NCBI RefSeq assembly: GCF_051401765.1
Contig: NW_027480429.1
Span: forward strand, 13,644,157-13,708,156
Reading direction: 5' to 3'
DNA: 64,000 nucleotides
DNA from: Calliopsis andreniformis
Lineage: Eukaryota; Arthropoda; Insecta; Hymenoptera; Andrenidae
Part shown: piece after piece, positions 50,201-62,500 of the stretch
Position numbering within the stretch: position 1 is the first letter of the stretch
How the letters are laid out: each line of letters begins with the position of its first letter
The notes under the pieces: model-generated
What the model was told of the DNA's origin: nothing
The model's database searches: none
Seen by the model: the letters and a program-made list of their open reading frames with translations, nothing else
Position numbers and translations under genes: made by a program

Positions 50201-52466
50201 CAATGCCCGAAACATAAAATACAAAACAAATACATCTGTTTTTCCATCGTATAATGGGAATAATTGCAACCAGTGTCAATGTGATGGTCATTTCTACGTT
50301 CCGGGAAACCTAGGCTTCACTCTAGGGCGTTGGTCCACCAGATCCATTACTTAGGGCCTAAGAAGTCAACGCCAGAAGCACCAAATACAAAATAAATACA
50401 ACAGTTTTTCCATCGTATAGCATGAATAATTGCAACCATTGTGAAAGTTATGGTCATTTCTACATTCCGGGCTACCTAGGCTTCACTCTAGGGCGTTGGT
50501 CAACCTGATCGAATAGTTAGGGCCTTAGAAGTCTACGGCCGGAGCATAAAGTACAATAAAAATACAACAGTTTTTCCATCGTATAAAATGAATAATTGCA
50601 ACCAGTGTGGTGGTAATTGTCATTTCTACATTTTGGGCAACCTGGGCTTCACTCTAGGGCGTTGCTCCACCAGCTCGAATAGTTAGGGCCTATGAAGTCA
50701 ACGCCAGAAGCATAAAACACAATATAATTACAACAGCTTTTCCATCGTATAGAACGAATAATTACAACCAGTGTGAAAGTTATGGTCATTTCTACATGCC
50801 GGGCAACGTAGGCTTCACTCTAGGGCGTTGTTCCACCATATCGAATAGTTAGGGCGCAAGAAGTCAACGCCAGAAGCACCAAATACAAAATAAATACAAC
50901 AGTCTTTCCATTGTATAGCATTGATAATTGCAACCAGTGTGACACTAATGATAGTTTCGGCGTTTCGGGCATCCCAGACTTAACTCTGAGGCATTGCTCC
51001 ACCAGATCGAATAGTTAGGGCCTTAGAAGTCAACGCCCGAAGCATAAAATACAATGTAAATACAACAGCTTTTCCATTGTATAAAACGAATAATTGCAAC
51101 CAGTGTGAAAGTTATGGTCATTTCTACGTCCCGGGCAGCCTAGGCGTCACCCTAGGTCGTTGTTCTATCAGATCGAATAGTTAAGGCCTAAGAGGTGAAC
51201 GCCAGAAGCATAAAGCACAATATAAATACAACAGTTTTTCCATCGTACAACAGGAATAATTGCAACCAGTTTGAAAGTGATGGTCATTTCTACTTTCCGG
51301 GCAACCTAGGCATCACTCCGGGGCGTTGGTCCAGAAGATCGAATAGTTAGGGCCTAAGATGTCAACACCAGGAGCATAAAATGCAATATAAATACAACAG
51401 TTGTTCCATCGTATAACAGGAATAATTGCAACCAGTGTGAAAGTACTGGTCATTTCTACGTATCGGACAAGATAGGCTTCTCTCAATGGCGTTGTTCCAC
51501 CAGATCGAATAGCTAGTGCCTAAGAAGTCAACGCCAGAAGCATAAAATACAATATAAATACAACAGTTTTTACATCGTATAAAACGAATAATTGGTAACC
51601 ATTGTGAAAGTTATGCTCATACCTACCTTCCGGGCAACTTAGGCTTGACTCTAGGGCGTTCCTCCACCAGATCGAATAGGTAGGGCCATAGAAGTCAACG
51701 CCCGAAACATAAAATACAATAAACATACAACAGTTTTTCCACCGTATAACAGGAATAATTGCAACAAGTGTGAAGGTAATTGTCATTTCCACGTTCCGGG
51801 CATCCTAGGCTTCACTCTAGGGCGTTGCTCCACCAGATCGAATAGCTAGGGCCCTAGCAGTCAACGCCAGAAGCATAAAGTAAAATAAAAATAGAACAGT
51901 TATTCCATCGTATAACAGGAATAATTGCAACCGTAGTGAAAGTGATGGTCATTTCTACATTCCGGGCGACCTAGGCTTCACTCCGGGGCGTTGGTCCAGA
52001 AGATCGAATAGTTAGGGCCTAAGAAGTTAACGCCAGAAGCATAAAATACAATATAAATACAACAGTTTTTCCATCCTATAAAACGGATAATTGCAACCAG
52101 TATGAAAGTTATGGTCATTTCTACTTCCCGGGCAACCTAGGATTCACCCTAGGGCGTTGCTCCAACAGATTGAAAAGTAAGTGCCTATGAAGTGAACGCC
52201 AGAAGCATAAAATACAATATAAATACAACAGTTTTTCCATCGTATAAACCGGATAATTGCAACCAGTATGAAAGTTATGGTCATTTCTACTTTCCGGGCA
52301 GCCTAGGATACACCCTAGGGCGTTGCTCCAACAGATTGAATAGTTAGTGCCTTAGAAGTCAACGCCCGAAGCATCAAATGCAATAAAAATACAACAGTTT
52401 TTCCATCATATAACAGGAGTAATTGCAACCAGTTTGAAAGTGATGGTCATTTCTACGTCCCGGGCA
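47241..52466 (+). repeat. Mixed monomers, irregular order
   Basis: Monomers here are less similar to one another. Two types alternate loosely: one with GAAACTTATGGTCATTTC and TTTCCGAGCAACC, and one with ACAGTGTTTCCATCATATAA, CAGTTTGAAAGTGATGGCC and AATTCTACG. The second type recurs at 48080 and 49408 (1328 bp, 8 monomers). From about 50000 onward private substitutions dominate and no higher-order unit is visible. No gene or insertion is seen. Confidence 0.8.
47379..47422 (+). repeat. Out-of-register junction, 43-bp partial monomer
   Basis: The CCATCG landmark appears at 47379 and again at 47422, only 43 bp apart instead of 166. The sequence runs CAGTGTGGAAGTT and then jumps directly to TTTTCCATCG, so 123 bp of a monomer are missing. 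The T-run shared by both sides suggests a microhomology-mediated join. The array phase shifts by +43 here and keeps the new register until the inversion. Confidence 0.9.
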
Positions 52467-52475
52467 CGTGACGTA
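52454..52475. repeat. Inverted repeat at left inversion junction
   Basis: TACGTC (52454-52459) and its reverse complement GACGTA (52470-52475) flank a 10-base centre that contains part of CCCGGG and CACGTG. Beyond them the array reads forward on the left and reversed on the right, so a longer imperfect palindrome extends on both sides, including ATGGTCAT on the left and ATGACCAT on the right. Confidence 0.75.
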
Positions 52476-52753
52476 TGGTAGGTATGACCATAACTTTCAC
52501 ACTGGTTACCAATTATTCGTTTTATACGATGGAAAAGCTGTTGTATTTATATTGCATTTTATGCTTCTGGCGTTCACTTCTTAGGCCTTAACTATTCGAT
52601 CTGGTGGAACAACGCACTAGGGTGAAGCCTAGGTTGCCCGGAACGTAGAAATGACCATAACTTTCACACTGGTAGCAATTATTCGATTTATACAACGGAA
52701 AAACTGTTCTATTTATTTTGTGTTTTATGTTTCGCGCGTTGACTTCTAAGGCC
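52467..52753 (-). repeat. Inverted satellite segment, ~287 bp (1.7 monomers)
   Basis: Here the monomer reads on the minus strand: GACCATAACTTTCACACTGG, ATTCGTTTTATACGATGG, GCCTAGGTTGCCCGGAACG and GACTTCTAAGGCC are reverse complements of consensus landmarks. The right junction joins reversed AAGGCC to forward CCGGGCAACC with a shared CC (52752-52753). Read in reverse, the segment carries the uncommon variants TTGGTAACCA and CATACCTACC, which also occur in forward orientation near 51592-51620, so the source is probably about 1 kb away. I found no other reversed monomer in the window. Confidence 0.93.
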
Positions 52754-55700
52754 GGGCAACCTGGGCTTCACCCTAGGGCGTTCCTCCACTAGATCGAATA
52801 GTTAAGGCCTTAAAAGACAACGCTCGAAGCATAAAAGACAATAAATATACAAGAGTTTTTCCATCGTATAACAGGAATAAATGCAACCAGTGTGAAAGCG
52901 ATGTTCATTTCTACGTTCCTGCCAACCTAGGCTTCACTCTAGGGCGTTAGTCCACCAGATCCAATAGTTAGGGCGTAAGAAGTCAACGCCAGCTGCATAA
53001 AATATTAAATAAATAGAACAGTTTTTCCACTCTATAAAACGAATAATTGCAACCAGTATGAAAGTTATGGACAATTCTACGTTCCGGGCAACCTAGGCTT
53101 CACTCTAGGGCGTTGCTCCACCACATCGAATGGCTACGCCCTTAGAAGTCAACGCCAGAAGCATAAAATGCAATATAAATACAACAGTTTTTCCATTGTA
53201 TAAAAAGAATAATTGCAACCAGTGTGAAAGTTATGGTCCTTCCTACGCTCCGGGCAGCCTAGGCTTCACTCTAGGGCGTTACTCCACCACATCGAATAGC
53301 TACGGCAGTAGATGTCAACGCCAGAAGCATAAAATACAATATAGATACAACAGTTTTTCCATCGTATAAAATGAATAATTGCAAGCATTGTGAAAGTAAT
53401 GGTCATTTCTACGTTCCGGTCAACCCAGGCGTCCCTCTAGGGCGTTGCTCCACCACATCCAATAGCTACGGCGTTTGAAGTCAACGCCAGAAGCATAAAA
53501 TGCAATATAAATGCAACAGCTTTGCCATCGTATAAAATGGATAATTGCAAACAGTGTGAAAGTGATGGCCATTTCTGCGTTCCGAGCAACCTAGGCTTCA
53601 CTCTAGGGCGTTGCTCCACCAGATCAAATAGTTAGAGCCTTAGAAGTCAACGCCCGAAGCATAAAATAAAATAAAGATACAACAGTTTTTCCATCGTATA
53701 ACAGGAATAATTGCAACCAGTTTGATAGTGATGGTCATTTCTACGTTCCGTGCAACCTAGGCTTCACTCCAGGGCGTTGTTCCACCAGATAGAGTAGTTT
53801 GGGACTAAGAAGTCAACGCCAGAAGCATAAAATACGATATATGTACAAAAGTTTTTCCATCGTATAATACGAATAATTGCAACCAGTGTGAAAGCGATGG
53901 TCATTTCTACGTTCCGGGCAACCGAGGCTTCACTCTTGGGCGTTGCGCCACCAGATCGAATAGTTAGGGACTTAGAAGTCAACGCCAGAAGCATAAAGTA
54001 CAATAAAAATCCAACAGTTTTTCCATCGTATAACAGGAGTAACTGCGACCAGTGTCAAAGTCATGGTCATATCTACGTTCCGGGCAACCTAGGCATCACT
54101 GTAGGGCGTTGCTCCACCAGATCGAATAGTTAGGTCCTTAGAAGTCAACGCCAGAAGCATAAAATACGATATAAATACAACAGCTTTTCCATCGTATAAA
54201 AGGAATAATTGCAAACAGTGTGAAAGTAATGGTCATTTCTACGTTCCGGGCAACCTAGGCTTCACTCAACGGCGTTGTTCCACCAGATCGAATAGTTAGG
54301 GCCTAAGAAATCAACAGCAGAAGAATAAAATACAAAATAAGTACAACAGCCTTTACACCGTATAAAACGAATAATTGCAACCTGTGTGAAGGTTATGGTC
54401 ATATCTACGTTCCGGGCAACCTAGGCTTCACTGTAGGGCGTTGCTCCACCAGATCGAAATGTTAGGGCCTAAGAAGTCAACGCCCGAAGCATTAAATACG
54501 ATATAAATACAACAGCTTTTCCATCGTATAAAATGAATAATTGCAAACAGTGCGAAAGTTATGGTCATTTCTACGTTCCGGGCAACCTAGGCTTCACCCT
54601 AGGGCGTTGCTCCACCAGACCAAACAGTTAGGGCGTTAGAAGTCAACGCCCGAAGCATAAAATACGATATAAATACAACAGTTTTTCCATCGTATAAAAC
54701 GAATAACTGCAACCAGTGTGGAAGTACTGGTCATTTCTGCGTTCCGGGCAACCTAGGCTTCACCCTAGGGCGCTGTTCCACCAGATGGAATAGCTAGGGC
54801 CTTAGAAGTCAACGCCAGAAGCATAAAATACGATATAAATACAACAGCTTTTCCATCGTATAAAAGGAATAATTGTAGACAGTGTGAAAGTAATGGTCAT
54901 TTCTACGTTCCGGGCAACCTAGGCTTCACCCTAGGGCGTTGCTCCACCAGACCAAACAGTTAGGGCGTTAGAAGTCAACGCCCGAAGCATAAAATACGAT
55001 ATAAATACAACAGTTTTTCCATCGTATAAAACGAATAATTGCAACCAGTGTGAAAGTTATGGTCATTTCTACATTCCGAGCAACCTAGGCTTCACTCTAG
55101 GGCGTTGCTCCAACAGATTGTATTGTTAGGGCCTTAGAAGTCAACGCCCGAAGCATAAAATGCAATAAAAATACAACAGTTTTTCCATCGTATAACAGGA
55201 TTAATTGCAACCAGTTTGAAAGTGATGGTCATTTCTACGTTCCGGGCAACCTAGGCTTCAGTCTAGGGCGTTGCTCCACCAGATCGAATAGATAGTGCCT
55301 TAGAAGTCAACGCCAGAAGCATAGAATACAATAAGAATACAACAGTTTTTACATCGTATATAACGAATAATTGCAACCAGGATGAAGCTTATGGTCATTT
55401 ATACTTTCCGAGCAGCCTTGGCTTCACTCTAGGGCGTTGCTCCACCAGATCGAATAGTTAGGTCCTTAGAAGTCAACGCCAGAAGCATAAAATACAATAT
55501 AAACACAACAGTATTTCCATCGTATAAAACGAATAATTGCAACCAGTATGAAAGCTATGGTCATTTCTACGTTCCAGGCAACCTAGGCTTCACTCTAGGG
55601 CGTTGTTCCACCAGATCGAATAGTTAGGGCCTAAGAAGTCAACGCCAGAAGCATAAAATACGATATAAATACAACAGCTTTTCCATCGTATAAAACGAAT

Positions 55701-55949
55701 AATTGCAACCAGTGTGAAAGTTATGGTCATTTCTACGTTCCGGGCAACCTAGGCGACCCTCTATGGCGTTCATCCACCACATCGAATAGCTACGGCCTAA
55801 GAAGTCAACGCCAGAAGCATAAAATACAATATAAATATAACAGTTTTTCCATCGCATAAAACGAATAATAGCAACCAGTGTGAAAGTTATGGTCATTTCT
55901 ACGTTCCAGGCAACCTAGGCTTCACTCTAGGGCGTTGCTCCAACAGATT
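52754..55949 (+). repeat. Divergent monomers after the inversion
   Basis: Forward monomers resume in a new register (phase +6 relative to the first monomers). Copies are individually divergent. A local repeat of CCAGACCAAACAGTTAGGGC is seen at about 54616 and 54948 (332 bp, two monomers). No gene is seen. Confidence 0.8.
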
Positions 55950-57608
55950 GAATAGTTAGGGCCTTAGAAGTCAACGCCCGAACCATAAAATGCAAACAAA
56001 ATACAACAGTGTTTCCATCATATAACAGGAATAATTGCTACCAGTTTGAAAGTGATGGCCAATTCTACGTTCCGGGCAACCTACGCTTCAGTCTAGGGCG
56101 ATGCTCCACCAGATCGAATAGATAGTGCCTTAGAAGTCAACGCCAGAAGCATAGAATACAATACAAATACAACAGTTTTTCCATCGTATAAAACGAATAA
56201 TTGCAACCAGGATGAAACTTATGGTCATTTCTACTTTCCGAGCAACCTTGGCTTCACTCTAGGGCGTTGCTCCACCAGATCGAATAGTTAGGTCCTTAGA
56301 AGTCAACGCCAGAAGCATAAAATACAATATAAATACAACAGTATTTCCATCGTATAAAACTAATAATTGCAACCAGTATGAAACTTTTGGTCATTTCTAC
56401 TTTCCGAGCAACCTAAGCTTCACCCTAGGGCGTTGCTCCAACGGATTGAATAGTTAGGGCCTTAGAAGTCAACGCCCCAACCATAAAATGCAAAAAAAAT
56501 ACAACAGTGTTTCCAACATATAACAGGAATAATTGCAACCATTTTGAAAGTGATGGCCAATTCTACGTTCCGGGCAACCTAGGCTTCACTCTGTTGCGTT
56601 GCTCCACCAGATCGAATAGTTGGTGCCTTAGAAGTCAACGCCAGAAGCATAAAATACAATATAAATACAACAGTTTTTCCATCGCATAAAACGAATAATT
56701 GCAACCAGTATGAAACTTATGGACATTTCTACTTTCCGAGCAACCTAGGCTTCACCCTAGGGCGTTGCTCCATCAGATTGAATAGTTAGGGCCTTAGAAG
56801 TCAACGCCCGAAGCATAAAATGCAATAAAAATGCAACAGTGTTTCCATCATATAACAGGAATAATTGCTACCAGTGTAAAAGTTATGGTCATTTCTACGA
56901 TCCGGGCAACCTAGGTTTCACTCCAGAGCGTTGCTGCTCCAGATCGAATAGTTACGGCCTAAGAAGTCATTGCCAGAAGCATAAAATACGATAAGGATGC
57001 AACAGTTTTTCCATCGTATAAAACGAATAATTGCAACCAGTGTGAGAGTTATGGTCATTTCTACATTCCGAGCAACCTAGGCTTCACTCTAGGGCGTTGC
57101 TCCGCCAGATCGAATAGTTAGATCCTTAGAAGTCAACGCCAGAAGCATAAAATACGATATAAATACAACAGTTTTCCATCGTATAAAAGGAATAATTGCA
57201 AACAGTGTGAAAGTAATGGTCATTTCTACGTTCCGGGCAACCTAGGCTTCACTCTAGGGCGTTGCTCCAGCAGATCAAACAGTTAGGGCCTTAGAAGTCA
57301 ACGCCCGAAGCATAAAATACAAAATAAATGGAACAGTTTTTCCATTGCATGAAACGAATAATTGCTACCAGTGTAAAAGTTATGGTCATTTCTACGTTCC
57401 GGGCAACCTAGGCTTCACCCAAGGGCGTTGCTCCACTAGATCGAATAGCTAGGGCCTTACAAGTCAACGCCAGAAGCATAAAATACAATATAAATACAAC
57501 AGTTTTTCCATCGTATAAAACGAATAATTGCAACCAGTATGAAACCTATGGTCATTTCTACTTTCCGAGCAACCTAGGCTTCACCCTAGGGCGTTGCTCC
57601 AACAGATT
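55950..57608 (+). repeat. 10-monomer HOR (1659 bp), copy 1
   Basis: This block is followed at once by a second copy at an offset of 1659 bp (55961/57620 and 56507/58166), which is ten monomers minus one base. The missing base is a shared T loss in ACAGTTTTCCATCG (about 57171 and 58830). Marker variants include CAAGCATAGAATACAAT-like copies, CTCTGTTGCGTTGC, TTGCTGCTCCAGATCG and AATGGAACAG. Differences are few, for example TACGATCCGGG against TACGTTCCGGG. Confidence 0.9.
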
Positions 57609-59530
57609 GAATAGTTAGGGCCTTAGAAGTCAACGCCCGAACCATACAATGCAAACAAAATACAACAGTGTTTCCATCATATAACAGGAATAATTGCAAC
57701 CATTTTGAATGTGATGGCCAATTCTACGTTCCGGGCAACCTAGGCTTCAGTCTAGGGCGGTGCTCCACCAGAACGAATAGATAGTGCCTTAGAAGTCAAC
57801 GCCAGAAGCATAGAATACAATATAAATACAACAGTTTTTCCATCGTATAAAACGAATAATTGCAACCAGGATGAAACTTATGGTCATTTCTACTTTCCGA
57901 GCAACCTTGGCTTCACTCTAGGGCGTTGCTCCACCAGATCGAATAGTTAGGTACTTAGAAGTCAACGCCAGAAGCATAAAATACAATATAAATACAACAG
58001 TATTTCCATCGTATAAAACGAATAATTGCAACCAGTATGAAACTTTTGGTCATTTCTACTTTCCGAGCAACCTAAGCTTCAGCCTAGGGCGTTGCTCCAA
58101 CGGATTGAATAGTTAGGGCCTTAGAAGTCAACGCCCCAACCATAAAATGCAAAAAAAATACAACAGTGTTTCCAACATATAACAGGAATAATTGCAACCA
58201 TTTTGAAAGTGATGGCCAATTCTACGTTCCGGGCAACCTAGGCTTCACTCTGTTGCGTTGCTCCACCAGATCGAATAGTTGGTGCCTTAGAAGTCAACGC
58301 CAGAAGCATAAAATACAATATAAATACAACAGTTTTTCCATCGCATAAAACGAATAATTGCAACCAGTATGAAACTTATGGACATTTCTACTTTCCGAGC
58401 AACCTAGGCTCCACCCTAGGGCGTTGCTCCATCAGATTGAATAGTTAGGGCCTTAGAAGTCAACGCCCGAAGCATAAAATGCAATAAAAATGCAACAGTG
58501 TTTCCATCATATAACAGGAATAATTGCTACCAGTGTAAAAGTTATGGTCATTTCTACGTTCCGGGCAACCTAGGTTTCACTCCAGAGCGTTGCTGCTCCA
58601 GATCGAATAGTGACGGCCTAAGAAGTCATTGCCAGAAGCATAAAATACGATAAAGATGCAACAGTTTTTCCATCGTATAAAACGAATAATTGCAACCAGT
58701 GTGAGAGTTATGGTCATTTCTACATTCCGAGCAACCTAGGCTTCACTCTAGGGCGTTGCTCCGCCAGATCGAATAGTTAGATCCTTAGAAGTCAACGCCA
58801 GAAGCATAAAATACGATATAAATACAACAGTTTTCCATCGTATAAAAGGAATAATTGCAAACAGTGTGAAAGTAATGGTCATTTCTACGTTCCGGGCAAC
58901 CTAGGCTTCACTCTAGGGCGTTGCTCCAGCAGATCAAACAGTTAGGGCCTTAGAAGTCAACGCCCGAAGCATAAAATACAAAATAAATGGAACAGTTTTT
59001 CCATTGCATGAAACGAATAATTGCTACCAGTGTAAAAGTTATGGTCATTTCTACGTTCCGGGCAACCTAGGCTTCACCCAAGGGCGTTGCTCCACTAGAT
59101 CGAATAGCTAGGGCCTTACAAGTCAACGCCAGAAGCATAAAATACAATATAAATACAACAGTTTTTCCATCGTATAAAACGAATAATTGCAACCAGTATG
59201 AAACCTATGGTCATTTCTACTTTCCGAGCAACCTAGGCTTCACCCTAGGGCGTTGCTCCAACAGATTGAATAGTTAGGGCCTTAGAAGTCAACGCCGGAA
59301 CCATACAATGCAAACAAAATACAACAGTGTTTCCATCATATAACAGGAATAATTGCAACCATTTTGAATGTGATGGCCAATTCTACGTTCCGGGCAACCT
59401 AGGCTTCAGTCTAGGGCGGTGCTCCACCAGAACGAATAGATAGTGCCTTAGAAGTCAACGCCAGAAGCATAGAATACAATATAAATACAGCAGTTTTTCC
59501 ATCTTATAAAACGAATAATTGCAACCAGGA
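57609..59530 (+). repeat. 10-monomer HOR, copy 2 and partial copy 3
   Basis: A full second copy runs to about 59267. The start of a third follows: GCCTTAG at 59279 matches 57620, and the CATACAATGCAAACAAAATA variant is shared. The third copy stops near 59540, where TTTCCGAGC becomes TTTCCGGGC and ordinary monomers resume. Confidence 0.87.
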
Positions 59531-62500
59531 TGAAACTTATGGTCATTTCTCCTTTCCGGGCAACCTAGGCTTCACTCTAGGGCGTTGCTCCACCAGATCG
59601 AACAGCTAGCGCCTTAGAAGTCAACGCCAGAAGCATAAAATACAATATAAATACAACAGCGTTTCCATCGTATAAAACGAATAATTGCAACCAGTGTGAA
59701 AGTTATGGTCATTTCTACATTCCGAGCAACCTAGGATCCACTCTAGGGCGTTGCTCCACCAGATCGAATAGTTAGGTCCTTAGAAGTAAACGCCAGAAGC
59801 ATAAAATACGATATAAATACAACAGCTGTTCCATTGTATAGAAGGAATAATTGCAAACAGTGTGAAGGTAATGGTCATTTCTACGTTCCGGGCAAGCTAG
59901 GCTTCACCCTAGGCCGTTGTTCCACCAGGTCGAATAGTTAGGGCCTAAGAAGTGATCACCAGAAGCATAAAATGCAATAAAAATGCAACAGTTTTTCCAA
60001 TGTATAACAGAATTAATTGCAACCAGTTTGAAAGTGATGGTCATTTCTCCATTCCGGGCAACCTAGGCTTCACTCTAGGGCGTTGCTCCACTAGATCGAA
60101 TAGCTAGGGCCTTAGGATTCAACGCCAGAAGCATAAAATACAATAAAAATACAACAGTTTCCATCGTATAACAGGAATAATTGCAACTAGTGTGAATATA
60201 ATGGTCATTTCTACGTTCCGGGCAACCTACGCTTCACTCTATGGCGTCGCTCCACCAGATGGAAAAGTTATGGCCTTAAAAGTCAACGCCAGAAGCATAA
60301 AATACAAAATAAATAGAACAGTTTTTCCATTGTATATAAAGAATAATTGCTACCAGTATGAAAGATATGGTCATTTCAACGTTCCGGGCAACCTAGGCTT
60401 CCCTCTAGGGTGTTGCTCCACCAGATCGAGTAGTTAGGACCTAAGAAGTCAACTCCAGAAGCATAAAATACAATATAAATACAACAATTTTTCCATCGCA
60501 TAAAACGAATAATTGCAACCAGTGTGAAAGTTATGGTCATTTCTACGTTCCGTGCAACCAAGGCTTCACTCTAGTGCTTTGTGCCACCAGATTGAATAGC
60601 TAGGGCCTAAGAAGTCAACGCCAGAAGCATAAAATACTATAAAAATACAACAGTCCTTCCATCGTATAGCAGGAATAATTGCAACCAGTGTGAAAGTTAT
60701 GGTCATTTCAACGTTCCGGGCAACCTAGGCTTCACTCTGGGACGTTGCTCCACAACATCGAATAGTTAGGGCCTTAGTAGTCGACGCCCAAAGCATAAAA
60801 TACAGAATAAATAGAACAGCTTTTCCCTTGTATAAAACGAGTAAATGCAACCAGTGTGAAAGTTATGGTCATTTCTACGTTCCAGGCAACCTAGGCTTCA
60901 CTCTAGGGCATTGTTCCACCAGATCGAATAGTTAGGGCCTAAGAAGTTAACGTCAGAAGCATAAAATACAATACAAATGGAACAGTTTTTCCATCGTATA
61001 ACATGAATAATTGCAACCAGTGTGAAAGTAATGATCATTTCGACGTTTCGGGCATCCTAGATTTAACAGTGAGGCACTGCTCCACCAGATCGAATACGTA
61101 GGGCCTTAGAAGTCAACGCAAGAAGCATAAAATACAATATAAATACAACAGTTTTTCCATCTTATAAAACGAATAATTGCAACCAGTGTGAAAGTTATGG
61201 TCATTTCAACGTTCCGGGCAATGTAGGCTTCACCCTAGGGCGTTGCTCCACCAGATGGAATAGTTAGGGCCTAAGAAATCGACGCCAGAAGCATAAAATA
61301 CAATATAAATACAACAGCTTTTCCATCGTATAAAATGTATAATTGCAAACAGTGTGAAGGTTATGGCCATTTCTACGTTTCGGGCACCCTAGGCTTCTCC
61401 CTAGGGCGTTGCTCCACCAAACCGAATAGCTAGGGCCTTAGAAGTCAACGCCCAAAGCATAAAATACAATAAAAGTACAACAGTCCTTCCATCGTATAAC
61501 AGGAAGAATGCACCCAGTGTGAAGGTAATGGTCTTTTCTACGTTCCGGGCAACCTAGGCTTCACTCTAGGGTGGTGCTCCACCAGATCAAACTGTTAGGG
61601 CCTAAGGAGTCAACGCCAGACGCATAAAATACAATATAAATACAGCAGCTTTTCATCGTATATAATGTATATTTGGAAACAGTGTGAAAGGTATGGTCAT
61701 TTCTACGTTCTGGACAACCCAGGCTTCAATCTAGGGCGTTGTTCCACCAGATCAAATAGCTAAGGACTTAGTAGTCAACGCCAGAATCATAAAATACAAT
61801 AAAAATACAACAGTTTTTCCATCGTAAACAGGAATAATTGCATCCAGTGTGAAAGTACTGGTCATTTCTACGTTCCGTGTAACCTAGGCTTCACTCTAGG
61901 GCGTTGCTGCACCAGATCGAATAGTTAGCGCCTGAGAAGTCAACCCCTGAAGCAAAAAACACAATAAAAATACAACAATCTTTCCATAGTATAGCAGGAA
62001 TAATTGCAGCCAGTGTGAAAGTACTGGTCATTTCTACGTTCCGGGTAACCTAGGCTTCACTCTAGGGCGTTGCTCGACCAGATCGCATAGTTAGGGCCTA
62101 AGAAGTCAACGCCAGAAGTATAAAATACAATATAAATACAACAGTTTTTCCATCATATTAAGCGAATAATTGCAACCAGTGTGAAAGTGATGGTCATTTC
62201 TACATTCTGGGCAACCTAGGCTTGACTCTAGGGCGTTGCTCCACCAGATCGAATAGTTAGGGACTTAGAATTCAACGCCAGAAGTATAAAATACAATATA
62301 AATACAACAGTTTTTCCTACGTGTAAAGCGAGCAATTGCAACCAGTGTGAAAGTTATTGTCATTTCTACGTTCCGCGCAACCTAGGCGTCACACTAGGGC
62401 GTTGCTGCACCAGATCGAATAGCTAGGGACTTAGACGTCAGCGCCAGAAGCATGAAATATAATAAAAATACAAGAGTTGTTCGATCGTATAACAGGAATA

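Noticed and set aside
52454..52753. Inverted segment as a transposon or MITE
   Set aside because: Its interior is ordinary satellite in reverse and the ends are not inverted repeats of each other. No target-site duplication is visible, so a rearrangement explains it better.
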